Assembly: GCF_900199455.1 (NCBI RefSeq)
Contig: NZ_FZQR01000028.1
Coordinates: forward strand, 1-64,000
Length of the DNA: 64,000 nucleotides
Origin: Mesorhizobium carmichaelinearum
GTDB lineage: Bacteria > Pseudomonadota > Alphaproteobacteria > Rhizobiales > Rhizobiaceae
Direction: 5' to 3'
The notes beneath the pieces were generated by a model that did no database searches, had not been told where the DNA came from, and saw only the letters and a list, made by a program, of their open reading frames with translations. Shown here one piece after another: positions 17,135-25,076 of this stretch. The translations under genes were made by a program, and so were the position numbers. Each line of letters begins with the position of its first letter. Within the stretch, counting starts at the first letter, position 1.

Positions 17135-17634
17135 CAGACCGGTGCCGGGTTGACGCCAGCCGCCCTAAGTCGAGCCCCAAGCTTCGCTCGAGTGCCGCAT
17201 GCGGCTTTGTCGCCAGCGACGCATTTGTTGTTCGCATCCGACCAATCCAGAAGGGCCGTGTTGATCCAACTGCCAGGTGCGCTCTGTATCCCATAGGGTG
17301 TCGGCGGCGCACCGGCGGCTACGGCTGATGCAGCCGCGGTGCCCTGTCCGTGCGGCGCGCGCTTCCATCCACTTAGGATGAGGCAGTTCTTCATGTATTG
17401 ATCTTCGGCGGCCAGGTTGCCGAGAGCATTGCCTATCCCGGCTCCTGCAACGAAGCCGGGCGATCCGATGGCAATATAGCCTTGGTCAACCGACCCTTTT
17501 TGCATCTCGCACTGAGCATGGGCGACATCAAAACTTGGCCCATAACCGATTTGCATGTAGTCGGCTTGATTGCTTGTTTGGCAGCCGCAAAGCGGCGCAA
17601 TGGCAACTAGTGCCATCAACATCTTTCTGTTCAT
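17134..17634 (-). CDS. Lipoprotein of unknown function, first gene of a four-gene envelope operon
   Basis: 166 residues. The lipobox is IAPLCGC in a short signal peptide. The mature protein has Cys at AQCEMQKGS, KNCLILSGWK and NKCVAGDKAACGT, and a glycine-rich hydrophobic segment (GSPGFVAGAGIGNALGNLAA) that could be a membrane hairpin. Start at 17634, behind GGGAGG at 7-nt spacing, is preferred over 17649. No family recognised. Confidence 0.7.
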   Translation of the reverse strand: MNRKMLMALVAIAPLCGCQTSNQADYMQIGYGPSFDVAHAQCEMQKGSVDQGYIAIGSPGFVAGAGIGNALGNLAAEDQYMKNCLILSGWKRAPHGQGTAAASAVAAGAPPTPYGIQSAPGSWINTALLDWSDANNKCVAGDKAACGTRAKLGARLRAAGVNPAPV

Positions 17635-17870
17635 CCCCAGCCCTCCCAAGGCTTTAAATCAGCATCTACTAAAATTAATATTTCTGCAAGATATGACAGT
17701 TGTTCTGGTAAATTCCGACCTGGACACAAAGTGCTCGGTCGTCTCAAGAGATATACCGGGTTATTCATAGTCCGTCGTCGCAATGGCTATGTGCGACGGC
17801 GAAAAACAGCCGGGCGGGTGGGTTGGTGACCCGCCTATAAGTTGCGACTTATGCAATATCGGCGCGTTCT

Positions 17871-18068
17871 GGGAAACTCGATCAGCAAGCTGTCACCCGC
17901 CGTGCCGACCAGCCGACCATTGAATTGCGCAATCTTCGGATCGATCACCTCGGCGCGCAGTGTCTTCAGGTGCAAAAGGGTTCCGGCCTCGTCGGCGCCC
18001 ATCAGACGCGAGTACCCGACAACGTCCGCAGCCAGGACCGCCACGAGTTTCCGTTCCGGCCGCGCCAC
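17871..18068 (-). pseudogene. N-terminal remnant of a class III adenylate cyclase
   Basis: About 66 residues (starting MARPERKLVAVLAADVVGYSRLM, then GTAGDSLLIEFP) correspond to the beginning of a rhizobial class III adenylate cyclase catalytic domain. The homology stops abruptly after EFP and is replaced by unrelated sequence, so the rest of a protein normally several hundred residues long is gone. The fragment is part of a mosaic of broken genes beside the tRNA. Confidence 0.8.
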
Positions 18069-18138
18069 TCTCCCTCCTGGACTGCAAAAGCGTTCACATC
18101 GCTTTGCGGTGGGCGGAGTACTCGCGTCTAGGCGGGCG

Positions 18139-18263
18139 CGGACCGGAGGCTATGCGCAATATGTCGTCGTTCCGGCCGCGAACGTCATTCCTCTTCCAGA
18201 GGGAATCGAGCTTGTCCAGGCCAGCGCGCTTGTCATCCAGGGCCTGACTGCGCTGTTCTCGCT
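18139..18263 (+). pseudogene. Internal fragment of a zinc-type alcohol dehydrogenase/quinone oxidoreductase
   Basis: About 40 residues in frame (GGYAQYVVVPAANVIPLPEG, then ASALVIQGLTAL) match the segment of medium-chain dehydrogenases just before the Rossmann fold. Neither the N-terminal catalytic part nor the cofactor-binding part is present. The fragment runs in frame into a DJ-1/PfpI-like sequence, an accidental fusion. Confidence 0.72.
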
Positions 18264-18894
18264 CACGCATCCCTTCTGGCACTTGTCCGAACGCGGTGCG
18301 GAGATCACGCTGGCCAGTCCGAAAGGCGGTAGGATTTTGCCTGATAAGATCAGCGGTCCCTATTCGAAGAATTCCTGGGAGGCTGGCGACCTCGTCAGCA
18401 AAGGGTTCCTCTCCGATCCGGCGCTGATCGAGCGCCTGAGCCCAACCGTCGCCCTCAAGGACGTCGATATCGCGTCATTCGACGGAATTCACATAGTCGG
18501 TGGCGGTGGCGCGGCGGTCGATCTGTATCCCAGCGAAGACGTCGCACGCATCCTCGAGGCGGCCTTCGCCCAGGGAAAGATCGTAGGCACGATCTGCCAC
18601 GGGTCGATCGCGCTCGCCAACGTACCCTTCCGGGTCTCGGGCCGCTCTGCGACCGGCTTCTCGCGCACGGAAGACGCGCAGGCCGAGGAGCTATACGGCA
18701 AGGACTTCATCCCAAACTTCCCGCAGCCGGTCATGGAAGCGGCCGGAATCAGGTTCAGCTGCGTTGAGCCATGGGGCGTCCATGTGGTCGTCGACGGCAC
18801 GCTTATCAGCGGCCAGACCCAGCAATCGGCCTCCGAATATTCAATCGCCTATCTTTATCTGCTCGCGGGCGGCAGTCCGGTGAAGAGAAACTAG
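18264..18894 (+). pseudogene. DJ-1/PfpI family protein lacking its N-terminus
   Basis: From THPFWHLSERGAEITLASPK onward the frame matches DJ-1/PfpI (type 1 glutamine amidotransferase-like) proteins, including the nucleophile-elbow Cys in GTICHGSIALANV and a normal C-terminus. The first 25-30 residues of the family (first beta-strand and catalytic Glu region) are missing and replaced by the dehydrogenase fragment. A long open frame from 17842 reads through all three pieces, but it is not a sensible protein. It could still be translated as a hybrid; I treat it as a relic. Confidence 0.72.
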
Positions 18895-19200
18895 GGATTG
18901 TCAGGACGTAGCTCAAAGTGGGGCCAGTCGATGTTTGAGATTGGTGGTTATTGCCTCCCAGCACCGCAGCCTAAGACAGGCGGATAGCCTCACCGCGTGC
19001 CGATGCGGCAGAGCTGCGTGCCAACGACGGATATCCTGGGTTCGCTTGCTGTAACCTGCCGGTCAGCTAACGGCCCATTGCAGTCATCCGAAGACTGCCG
19101 GCAACTGAACGCTGGTTAGGAGAGCTATACACCCTGCCAGCCGCTAAGAGCTGCCAACTACTTTCCATTTCTGTGGGGATATCTGTGGGGTGTCGGGAGA
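18895..19200. other. Non-coding junction region between gene remnants and tRNA-Pro
   Basis: About 300 bases with no convincing gene. Near its right end, TCTGTGGGG occurs twice as a direct repeat (19170-19178 and 19182-19190, 12-nt period), close to the tRNA 3' end. Short direct repeats there could be integrase arm-type sites left by an integration event. Confidence 0.35.
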
Positions 19201-19226
19201 AACAAACACCTAAGTGTCTGTTTTTT
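19201..19226. terminator. Hairpin terminator beside tRNA-Pro
   Basis: AACAAACAC / GTGTCTGTT form a 9-bp stem with one G-T wobble and a 4-nt loop. On the + strand it is followed by TTTTTT, on the - strand (the tRNA direction) by TTTGTTTCT. It probably terminates the tRNA transcript and may work in both directions. Confidence 0.7.
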
Positions 19227-19227
19227 C

Positions 19228-19304
19228 TGGTCGGAGTGGCAGGATTTGAACCTGCGACCCCCTCGTCCCGAACGAGGTGCGCTACCAGGCTGCGCTACAC
19301 TCCG
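19228..19304 (-). tRNA. tRNA-Pro, anticodon CGG, with encoded CCA
   Basis: On the minus strand the acceptor stem is CGGAGTG / CACTCCG, the D-arm is in GCGCAGCCTGGTAGCGC, the anticodon stem-loop is CCTCG-TTCGGGA-CGAGG (anticodon CGG), and the T-arm contains GGTTCAAATCC. The discriminator A (19231) is followed by an encoded CCA (19228-19230). Its 3' end points toward the accessory half of the window. Confidence 0.97.
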
Positions 19305-19379
19305 TGACCAGACGGCGGGCTTATAGCCGCCACACCTCATTCCTGCAAGCGGCAATGGCAGGACTTCTGTCGCATTTCA

Positions 19380-20264
19380 TCAGCTTTCGCCGCGCATGCC
19401 GCTGGCGCCCCAGTTAAATGCGCGCGCCCAGTCGGCAAAACCGTGCCAGCGCACCTCTGGGAATTGCCTGTGCAAGGCGGCGATGTCGACGTCGTAGCCG
19501 ACGCGGTCGAACCATTCGAACATCAGCGCGGCGTCCTCGCTCTGCTGGCGGGCAGCATCAATCGGGATTTCCTGATAGCGAATCGGCAGGCCGATGGCCT
19601 CGGATAGGATTTTCGCTTGCTCTTCGCCGGACAATTCATCCCCGGCAAAATCGAAGCGCTTGCCGAACACCTGTTCCCGCCGTTCCGCGAGGGTGGCGAC
19701 GAAGGCGCCGATATCCGCCAGCGCGACCAGTTGGAGGACGCGCTTCGGCGGCATGGCGAAGGCGTGAATGCCCTGGCTGAGCGTGCCGATCGACCACGGC
19801 GCGACGGCATTCTCCATGAAGGCGACCGGCGCGCTGATCGTGTAGGGGATGCCGAGCTGCCTGACATGCTGCTCGACCAGATATTTGCTTTCGAAATGCG
19901 GAATGCCGGTCTGCTTGTCGGCGTCGGCAACGGATGAATAGATCAGGTGTCCGATGCCGGCGGCCTTCGCCGCATCGGCGGCAAGGATCCCCTGGCGGGT
20001 TTCCTCCTCGAGGCCGGCCTCGTAGCTGTTGCCCATCAGGAACATGGTGTCGACGTCCTTTGCGGCCTTCACGACGGAGGCTGCGTCGGCGAGATCTCCG
20101 GCCACAACCTCGGCACCCGCCGCCGTCAGTTGCCGTGCGGCATCGCTGTCGGGCTTGCGCGTCAGTGCCTTGACGCGATGGCCCCTGGACAACAGGGCAC
20201 GCGCAACGGCGCCGCCTTGCTGGCCCGTGGCGCCGGTCACAAGAATGCTTCGTTTGCTGGTCAT
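19380..20264 (-). CDS. NmrA/HSCARG-family NAD(P)-binding protein
   Basis: 294 residues. The N-terminus ILVTGATGQQGGAVARALLSRGHRVKALTR is a Rossmann GXXGXXG dinucleotide-binding motif followed by Arg, as in NADPH-sensing NmrA-like proteins. Later landmarks are FLMGNSYEAGLEEE, HLIYSSVADAD and HFESKYLVEQ, as in atypical short-chain dehydrogenases. It may be a redox sensor or a reductase. The ATG at 20264 has GGAGC 7 nt upstream. It is divergent from a LysR regulator 101 bp away, which probably controls it. Confidence 0.88.
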   Translation of the reverse strand: MTSKRSILVTGATGQQGGAVARALLSRGHRVKALTRKPDSDAARQLTAAGAEVVAGDLADAASVVKAAKDVDTMFLMGNSYEAGLEEETRQGILAADAAKAAGIGHLIYSSVADADKQTGIPHFESKYLVEQHVRQLGIPYTISAPVAFMENAVAPWSIGTLSQGIHAFAMPPKRVLQLVALADIGAFVATLAERREQVFGKRFDFAGDELSGEEQAKILSEAIGLPIRYQEIPIDAARQQSEDAALMFEWFDRVGYDVDIAALHRQFPEVRWHGFADWARAFNWGASGMRGES

Positions 20265-20365
20265 CTCATTTGCTCCATCTTGTTTTGTCTGGAGCAAAAT
20301 TAGGCTCTGTCGCATTGATGCATAATTGCCTATAATTGGAAAACTTTGTCCCAATCTTGAGCACA
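20265..20365. promoter_or_regulatory. Divergent promoter region between nmrA-like and lysR genes
   Basis: This 101-bp AT-rich spacer separates the two divergent genes. It contains GCATAATTGCCTATAATTG (about 20,320-20,338), with two AATT half-sites separated by 6 bases, a candidate LysR-type operator overlapping TATAAT. The assignment rests only on position and AT-rich dyad-like structure. Confidence 0.45.
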
Positions 20366-21265
20366 ATGATCGACCTCAACGATGTCATCGTGTTTGCCCG
20401 CGTCGTCGAAGCCGGCAGCTTCACCGCTGCCGCGCGCCTGCTCGCCATGCCAAAGACGACCGTCAGCCGCCGGGTCGCCGCGCTCGAACGCGAGGTCGGT
20501 GTGCGCCTGCTGCAGCGCACCACGCGCAGCCTCAACCTGACGGATGCCGGGCGCCTTTACTATGAGCAAAGCAGCCAGGGCCTGCGGACGATCGAGGAGG
20601 CGAATCTGCGCCTCGCCGAGGCGAGGGCGGAGCCTTCAGGCTCGATCCGCATTTCGGCCCCTGTTGGTTTCAGCGGTCACTTCCTCATCCGCGCCGTGAT
20701 CGAGTTTCTGGCACTGTACCCGAAGACCAATGTCGAGCTCCGTCTCACCGACGACAAACTCAACCTGGTCGAGGACGGCATCGACCTCGCCTTCCGCACC
20801 GGGAGACTTGAGGATTCGACGCTGATTGCCCGCAAGATCGGTTCCACGCACCGGCTGCTCTGCGCCAGCCCCGACTATCTGGCACGCTACGGCATGCCGG
20901 AAGGCCCGGCCGATCTCGTCCGCCATCGATGCGTTATCGCCGGCCCGTCGGCCTCGGGCGCTCACTGGGTGCTGGACGGACCACAAGGCCAGGAAACCGT
21001 CGTGGTCGCCGGGCGCTTCGCCGCCAATGAGATGCAGGCGGTGGGGGCGGCCGCAATCGCAGGCTTCGGCATCGCCCAATTGCCCCAGCTGATGGCCGAG
21101 GGGCTGATAAACGAGGGACGGCTGCGGCGCGTTCTCGATGGCTACACGACGCCGGCCGGCGGCCTGCACGTTCTCTATCCCAGCAGCCGGCACCTTTCAC
21201 CCCTGGTTAAGGCCTTCATCGATCTGGCGGTCGAGCGGATTTCCAATCGGGCAAACGCGGCTTAA
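20366..21265 (+). CDS. LysR-family transcriptional regulator
   Basis: 299 residues from the ATG at 20366. The N-terminal winged helix-turn-helix is typical (DLNDVIVFARVVEAGSFTAAARLLAMPKTTVSRRVAALE, then LLQRTTRSLNLTDAGRLYYE). The effector-binding domain follows (GSIRISAPVGFSGHFLI; DGIDLAFRTGRLEDSTLIAR; GFGIAQLPQLM). This subfamily often regulates a divergently placed oxidoreductase, here the NmrA-like gene. The ligand is unknown. Confidence 0.92.
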   Translation: MIDLNDVIVFARVVEAGSFTAAARLLAMPKTTVSRRVAALEREVGVRLLQRTTRSLNLTDAGRLYYEQSSQGLRTIEEANLRLAEARAEPSGSIRISAPVGFSGHFLIRAVIEFLALYPKTNVELRLTDDKLNLVEDGIDLAFRTGRLEDSTLIARKIGSTHRLLCASPDYLARYGMPEGPADLVRHRCVIAGPSASGAHWVLDGPQGQETVVVAGRFAANEMQAVGAAAIAGFGIAQLPQLMAEGLINEGRLRRVLDGYTTPAGGLHVLYPSSRHLSPLVKAFIDLAVERISNRANAA

Positions 21266-21307
21266 GGCATATCTGCTACGTCAGGCCAACTTCCAAGCGA
21301 GACCCGA

Positions 21308-23548
21308 ATGAGCCAGCGCATCGTCAGTTTTGTCATGAGCGGCGGCGTCGGTTCGCGGCTCTGGCCGCTGTCACGCGAGGACAATCCCAAGCAGTTTCAC
21401 GATTTTTCCGGTGACGGCTCGATGCTGGCCAAGACCTTGCGACGGCTGACCGCAAGGCCGGCCGGCCAAACGCCGATCTTCCTGATCGCCTCCGAGCGCC
21501 ATGCCGATCGTGTCCATGCCGACCTGGCCGGGCTCGACCTCGCCGGCGGCGGCCCATTGTTCGAACCCACGGGGCGCAACACCGCCGCCGCGATTGCACT
21601 CGCAACGCTGCGCACTTTGTCCGAATTTGGCGACAGCCTGGTCCTGGTCGTGCCGTCGGACCATGAAATATCGACCGCGGGGCAATTCTGGCAGAGCGTC
21701 GAGGCCGGCGCCGAGGCGGCGCATGCCGGCCGGCTCGTCGTGTTCGGCATCAAACCGACACAGCCCGAAACCGGCTATGGCTATATCGAGGTAGCAGGCG
21801 CGCAGGGCGGCATCTTCGACGTGACGCGCTTCGTCGAAAAGCCGGACCTTGCGACCGCGCAGGGTTATCTCAAGGCGGAAAGCTTCTACTGGAACACCGG
21901 CATCTTCCTGTTTCGCGCCGCTGCCATGCGTGACGCCTTCGCCGCTTTCGAGCCCGACATCTGGCAGGCCACCGAAGCCGCCTACCAGGCGGCGACATCG
22001 GACCTGTCCGGCCTCTATATGCCGCTGGAGCTCTATGAGGCCATCCCGTCGATCTCGATCGACTATGCCATCATGGAACGGGCGCAAGGCATTGCCATGG
22101 TGCCGGCCGACTTCCGCTGGAACGATCTCGGCTCCTGGCAATCGCTGCTCGACGTCGGCCCGGCCGACGACCACGGCAATGTCGTCATCGGCGATGTCGT
22201 CGCCATCGATTGCGAGAACTCCTACATCCGCAGCGATGGCCGCCTGCTGTCGGCGATCGGGATGAAGGATGTCGCCATCGTTTCGACCGCTGACGCGACT
22301 TTCGTCGCGCCGGTCAGCCACAGCCAGCACGTCAAGAAGATCGTCGAGCAGCTCGAAAAATCCGGCCGGCTGGAAACCAGGTTCACGCCGGCGCATGACC
22401 GCGTCATCGAAAGCGGCGCCTGGCGGCGGCGCGTCCACCACTGGCTGTTCCAGGAGACCTTGCCGCTGTGGTCGACATCAGGTGTCGACGAGCGCCATGG
22501 CGGTTTCCATGAAGCGCTCGGCTTTGATCGCGCGCCGCTGATGAAGCCCAAGCGCATGCGCACAATGGCCAGGCAGGTCTATGCCTTCGCGGTCGCCAGC
22601 GCGCGCGGCTGGGATGGCCCGGCCGACCGGCTGATCAGCCACGGCATCGAGTTCATGGTCAGAAATGGCCGCACCGACAAAGGCGGTTGGGTGCGCACCC
22701 TGCATGTCGATGGCTCCGTCGCCGACCCCACCGAGGATGCCTACGATCATTCCTGCGTGCTCTTGGCGCTGGCGCATGCGCATATGTCGGGCAATCCCGA
22801 TGCCTTGCGGCTCGGCGAAGAAACTTTCGCCTTCCTCGATGCCCATCTCGAGGATCGCCGCATGACCGGCTTCCTCGAAACATCGGACGGAGAGGGCGAG
22901 CGGCGCTCCAACCCGCACATGCATCTGCTCGAAGCGTTCCTGGCCTGGCATCAGGCAACCGGCGAGCGCGCTCATCTGCGCCGCGCGGCACGCATCATCG
23001 ATCTATTCCGCAGCCATTTCTTCGACCGGGAAAGCTGGACGCTGGGTGAATATTTCGATGATGAATGGAAGCCGTCAGCCGGCGACAAGGGCGCGTGGAC
23101 CGAGCCCGGCCATCACTTTGAATGGGCGTCGCTGCTGGTCGATTTCGCCGGACGCAGCGGCCAGGCCGAATTGAGTGGTTTCGCCAGGAAACTCTATGCC
23201 TCGGCCATCGCCAATGGCCTCAACCGCGCCACCGGCCTTGCCTATGGCGCCGTCTCGCGGCAGGGGCTGCCGCTGGACCTGATCTCGCGCAGTTGGCCAC
23301 AGGCCGAAGCGGTCAAGGCGGCGATTGCGCTGGATGGTTCGGGTGGACCCGATCTCAAGCCGGAGATCGAGGAACGCGTCGGCCGGCTGTTCCGCTGGCA
23401 CATTGACCCGGCGCCGCTCGGCCTGTGGATCGACCGCATCGACGAGCGCGGCCGTTCGCTGGCATCGGACGTGCCGGCCAGTATCTTCTATCACCTGGTC
23501 TGCGCGTTGACCCAGTATTTGGATGGGACGGCGGGGGAGGCGGCTTGA
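21308..23548 (+). CDS. Mannose-1-phosphate guanylyltransferase fused to an AGE-type sugar isomerase
   Basis: 746 residues in two domains. Residues 1-350 are a GDP-mannose pyrophosphorylase: MSGGVGSRLWPLSRED with NPKQF, GRNTAAAIALA, FVEKP and WNTGIFLF. Residues 370-740 are an (alpha/alpha)6-barrel of the AGE family (N-acylglucosamine 2-epimerase / mannose isomerase type): WLFQETLPLW, EDAYDHSCVLLALAHAH, EPGHHFEWASLL and RSWPQAEAVKA. The usual bifunctional enzyme carries a cupin phosphomannose isomerase instead. The fusion could make GDP-mannose from a fructose- or mannose-derived precursor for polysaccharides. It stops 7 nt from the convergent betB stop. Confidence 0.88.
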   Translation: MSQRIVSFVMSGGVGSRLWPLSREDNPKQFHDFSGDGSMLAKTLRRLTARPAGQTPIFLIASERHADRVHADLAGLDLAGGGPLFEPTGRNTAAAIALATLRTLSEFGDSLVLVVPSDHEISTAGQFWQSVEAGAEAAHAGRLVVFGIKPTQPETGYGYIEVAGAQGGIFDVTRFVEKPDLATAQGYLKAESFYWNTGIFLFRAAAMRDAFAAFEPDIWQATEAAYQAATSDLSGLYMPLELYEAIPSISIDYAIMERAQGIAMVPADFRWNDLGSWQSLLDVGPADDHGNVVIGDVVAIDCENSYIRSDGRLLSAIGMKDVAIVSTADATFVAPVSHSQHVKKIVEQLEKSGRLETRFTPAHDRVIESGAWRRRVHHWLFQETLPLWSTSGVDERHGGFHEALGFDRAPLMKPKRMRTMARQVYAFAVASARGWDGPADRLISHGIEFMVRNGRTDKGGWVRTLHVDGSVADPTEDAYDHSCVLLALAHAHMSGNPDALRLGEETFAFLDAHLEDRRMTGFLETSDGEGERRSNPHMHLLEAFLAWHQATGERAHLRRAARIIDLFRSHFFDRESWTLGEYFDDEWKPSAGDKGAWTEPGHHFEWASLLVDFAGRSGQAELSGFARKLYASAIANGLNRATGLAYGAVSRQGLPLDLISRSWPQAEAVKAAIALDGSGGPDLKPEIEERVGRLFRWHIDPAPLGLWIDRIDERGRSLASDVPASIFYHLVCALTQYLDGTAGEAA

Positions 23549-23555
23549 GCTTGGC

Positions 23556-25019
23556 TCAATACGGGCTCGCCACGTCCCCCGTCTCGACATAGATCGATTT
23601 CAGCTGCGAATAGAGCGCCAGTGCCGCCAGCGAATTTTCCCGCCCGATGCCGGATTGCTTGAAGCCGCCGAAGGGGATTTCCACAGGCGTCAGATTGTAG
23701 GCGTTGATCCAGCAGGTGCCGGCCTGCAGCTCGGCGATGACCCGGTGGGCGCGCGGCAGGTCGCGGGTGAAGACACCGGCGGCGAGGCCGAATTCGGTGT
23801 CGTTGGCGCGGTCGATGACCTCGTCCTCGCCATCAAATTTCAGCACGCTCATGACCGGTCCGAAAATCTCCTCACGGGCGATGCGCATATTGTCGGTGAC
23901 ACCGGTGAACACTGTCGGCTCGACGAAGAAGCCGCCGTCAAAACCTTGCAGCGAGGGCACATTGCCGCCGCAGGCCAGTGTGGCGCCATCCTGCTTGCCG
24001 ACCTCGATATAGCCGACCACCTTCTCATGCTGTGCCTTGGAGACCAGTGGCCCCATCTGGGTTTCGGGGTCAAGCGGATCGCCGATGCGGATCTTTTTGG
24101 TCCGCTCGACCAGACGGTCGATGAAGCGGTCGTGAATCCCGCTCTGGACGAAGACGCGCGTGCCGTTGGAGCAGATCTGGCCGGTGGAGTAGAAATTGCC
24201 GAGCATGGCGCCACCGATGGCGTTCTCGATGTCGGCATCGTCGAAGACGATCAGCGGCGACTTGCCGCCAAGTTCCATCGTCGCATGCTTCATCTTCGAG
24301 CCGGCGAGCGACAGCACCTTGCGCCCGGTTGGCACCGAGCCGGTCACCGAAACCTTGGCGACGACATCGTGGCCAACGAGGCCGGCGCCGACATCGCCAT
24401 AGCCCTGCACGACGTTGAACAGCCCGTCGGGCAGACCGGCCTCGCTATAGATTTCGGCCAGCGCCAGTGCCGAAAGCGGCGTGTTTTCCGACGGCTTGAA
24501 CACCATGGCATTGCCCATGGCGAGCGCCGGTGCCGATTTCCAACCGGCGATCTGGATCGGGTAGTTCCAGGCGCCGATGCCGACGCAGACGCCGAGCGCC
24601 TCACGCCGCGTATAGGCAAAGGGCCCGCCGAGGTCGACGGCCTCGCCATTGTAGGCGGCGACCGCGCCGCCGAAATATTCAAGGCAGTCCGCCGCGGATG
24701 GTGCGTCCGCCACCAGTGTCTCCTGGATCGCCTTGCCCGTGTCGAGCGTCTCGATGCGGGCAAGGTCGGCATTGCGGGCGCGCAGGATGTCGGCGGCACG
24801 GCGCAGGATGCGGCCGCGCTCGACCGGCTTCAGCCGCGCCCAGGCAGGCTGCGCGGCTCGTGCGGCCTCGACAGCGAGTTCCAGCACATTCGGCGTCGCC
24901 GAATGCAGGGTGGCGATGACCTCGCCGGTTGCCGGATAGATGACCGGCAGCGGCGCGCCTTGCTCGTCGTCGATATAGCGTCCGTTGACATAGTGCGATG
25001 CCGTGGGCTGGGCGCGCAT
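23556..25019 (-). CDS. betB: Betaine aldehyde dehydrogenase BetB
   Basis: 487 residues. It oxidises betaine aldehyde to glycine betaine with NAD(P), the last step of osmoprotectant synthesis. Aldehyde dehydrogenase landmarks: GIGAWNYPIQIAGWKSAPAL, FKPSENTPLSAL, the catalytic Glu in MELGGKSP, catalytic Cys in STGQICSNGTRV, and EIFGPVMSV. The start at 25019 has GGAG 6 nt upstream and gives MRAQPTASHYVNGRYID. It is last in the bet operon, 57 bp after betA. Confidence 0.94.
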   Translation of the reverse strand: MRAQPTASHYVNGRYIDDEQGAPLPVIYPATGEVIATLHSATPNVLELAVEAARAAQPAWARLKPVERGRILRRAADILRARNADLARIETLDTGKAIQETLVADAPSAADCLEYFGGAVAAYNGEAVDLGGPFAYTRREALGVCVGIGAWNYPIQIAGWKSAPALAMGNAMVFKPSENTPLSALALAEIYSEAGLPDGLFNVVQGYGDVGAGLVGHDVVAKVSVTGSVPTGRKVLSLAGSKMKHATMELGGKSPLIVFDDADIENAIGGAMLGNFYSTGQICSNGTRVFVQSGIHDRFIDRLVERTKKIRIGDPLDPETQMGPLVSKAQHEKVVGYIEVGKQDGATLACGGNVPSLQGFDGGFFVEPTVFTGVTDNMRIAREEIFGPVMSVLKFDGEDEVIDRANDTEFGLAAGVFTRDLPRAHRVIAELQAGTCWINAYNLTPVEIPFGGFKQSGIGRENSLAALALYSQLKSIYVETGDVASPY

Positions 25020-25076
25020 GGGAATCTCCAAATTGTCTTTCGCGGCATGCGGATCGTGCAGTCACACGATCATGGC

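Noticed and set aside
17842..18894. A single 350-residue protein on the + strand
   Set aside because: Its first third is antisense to a cyclase fragment and the remainder joins two unrelated family fragments; no homogeneous domain organisation.
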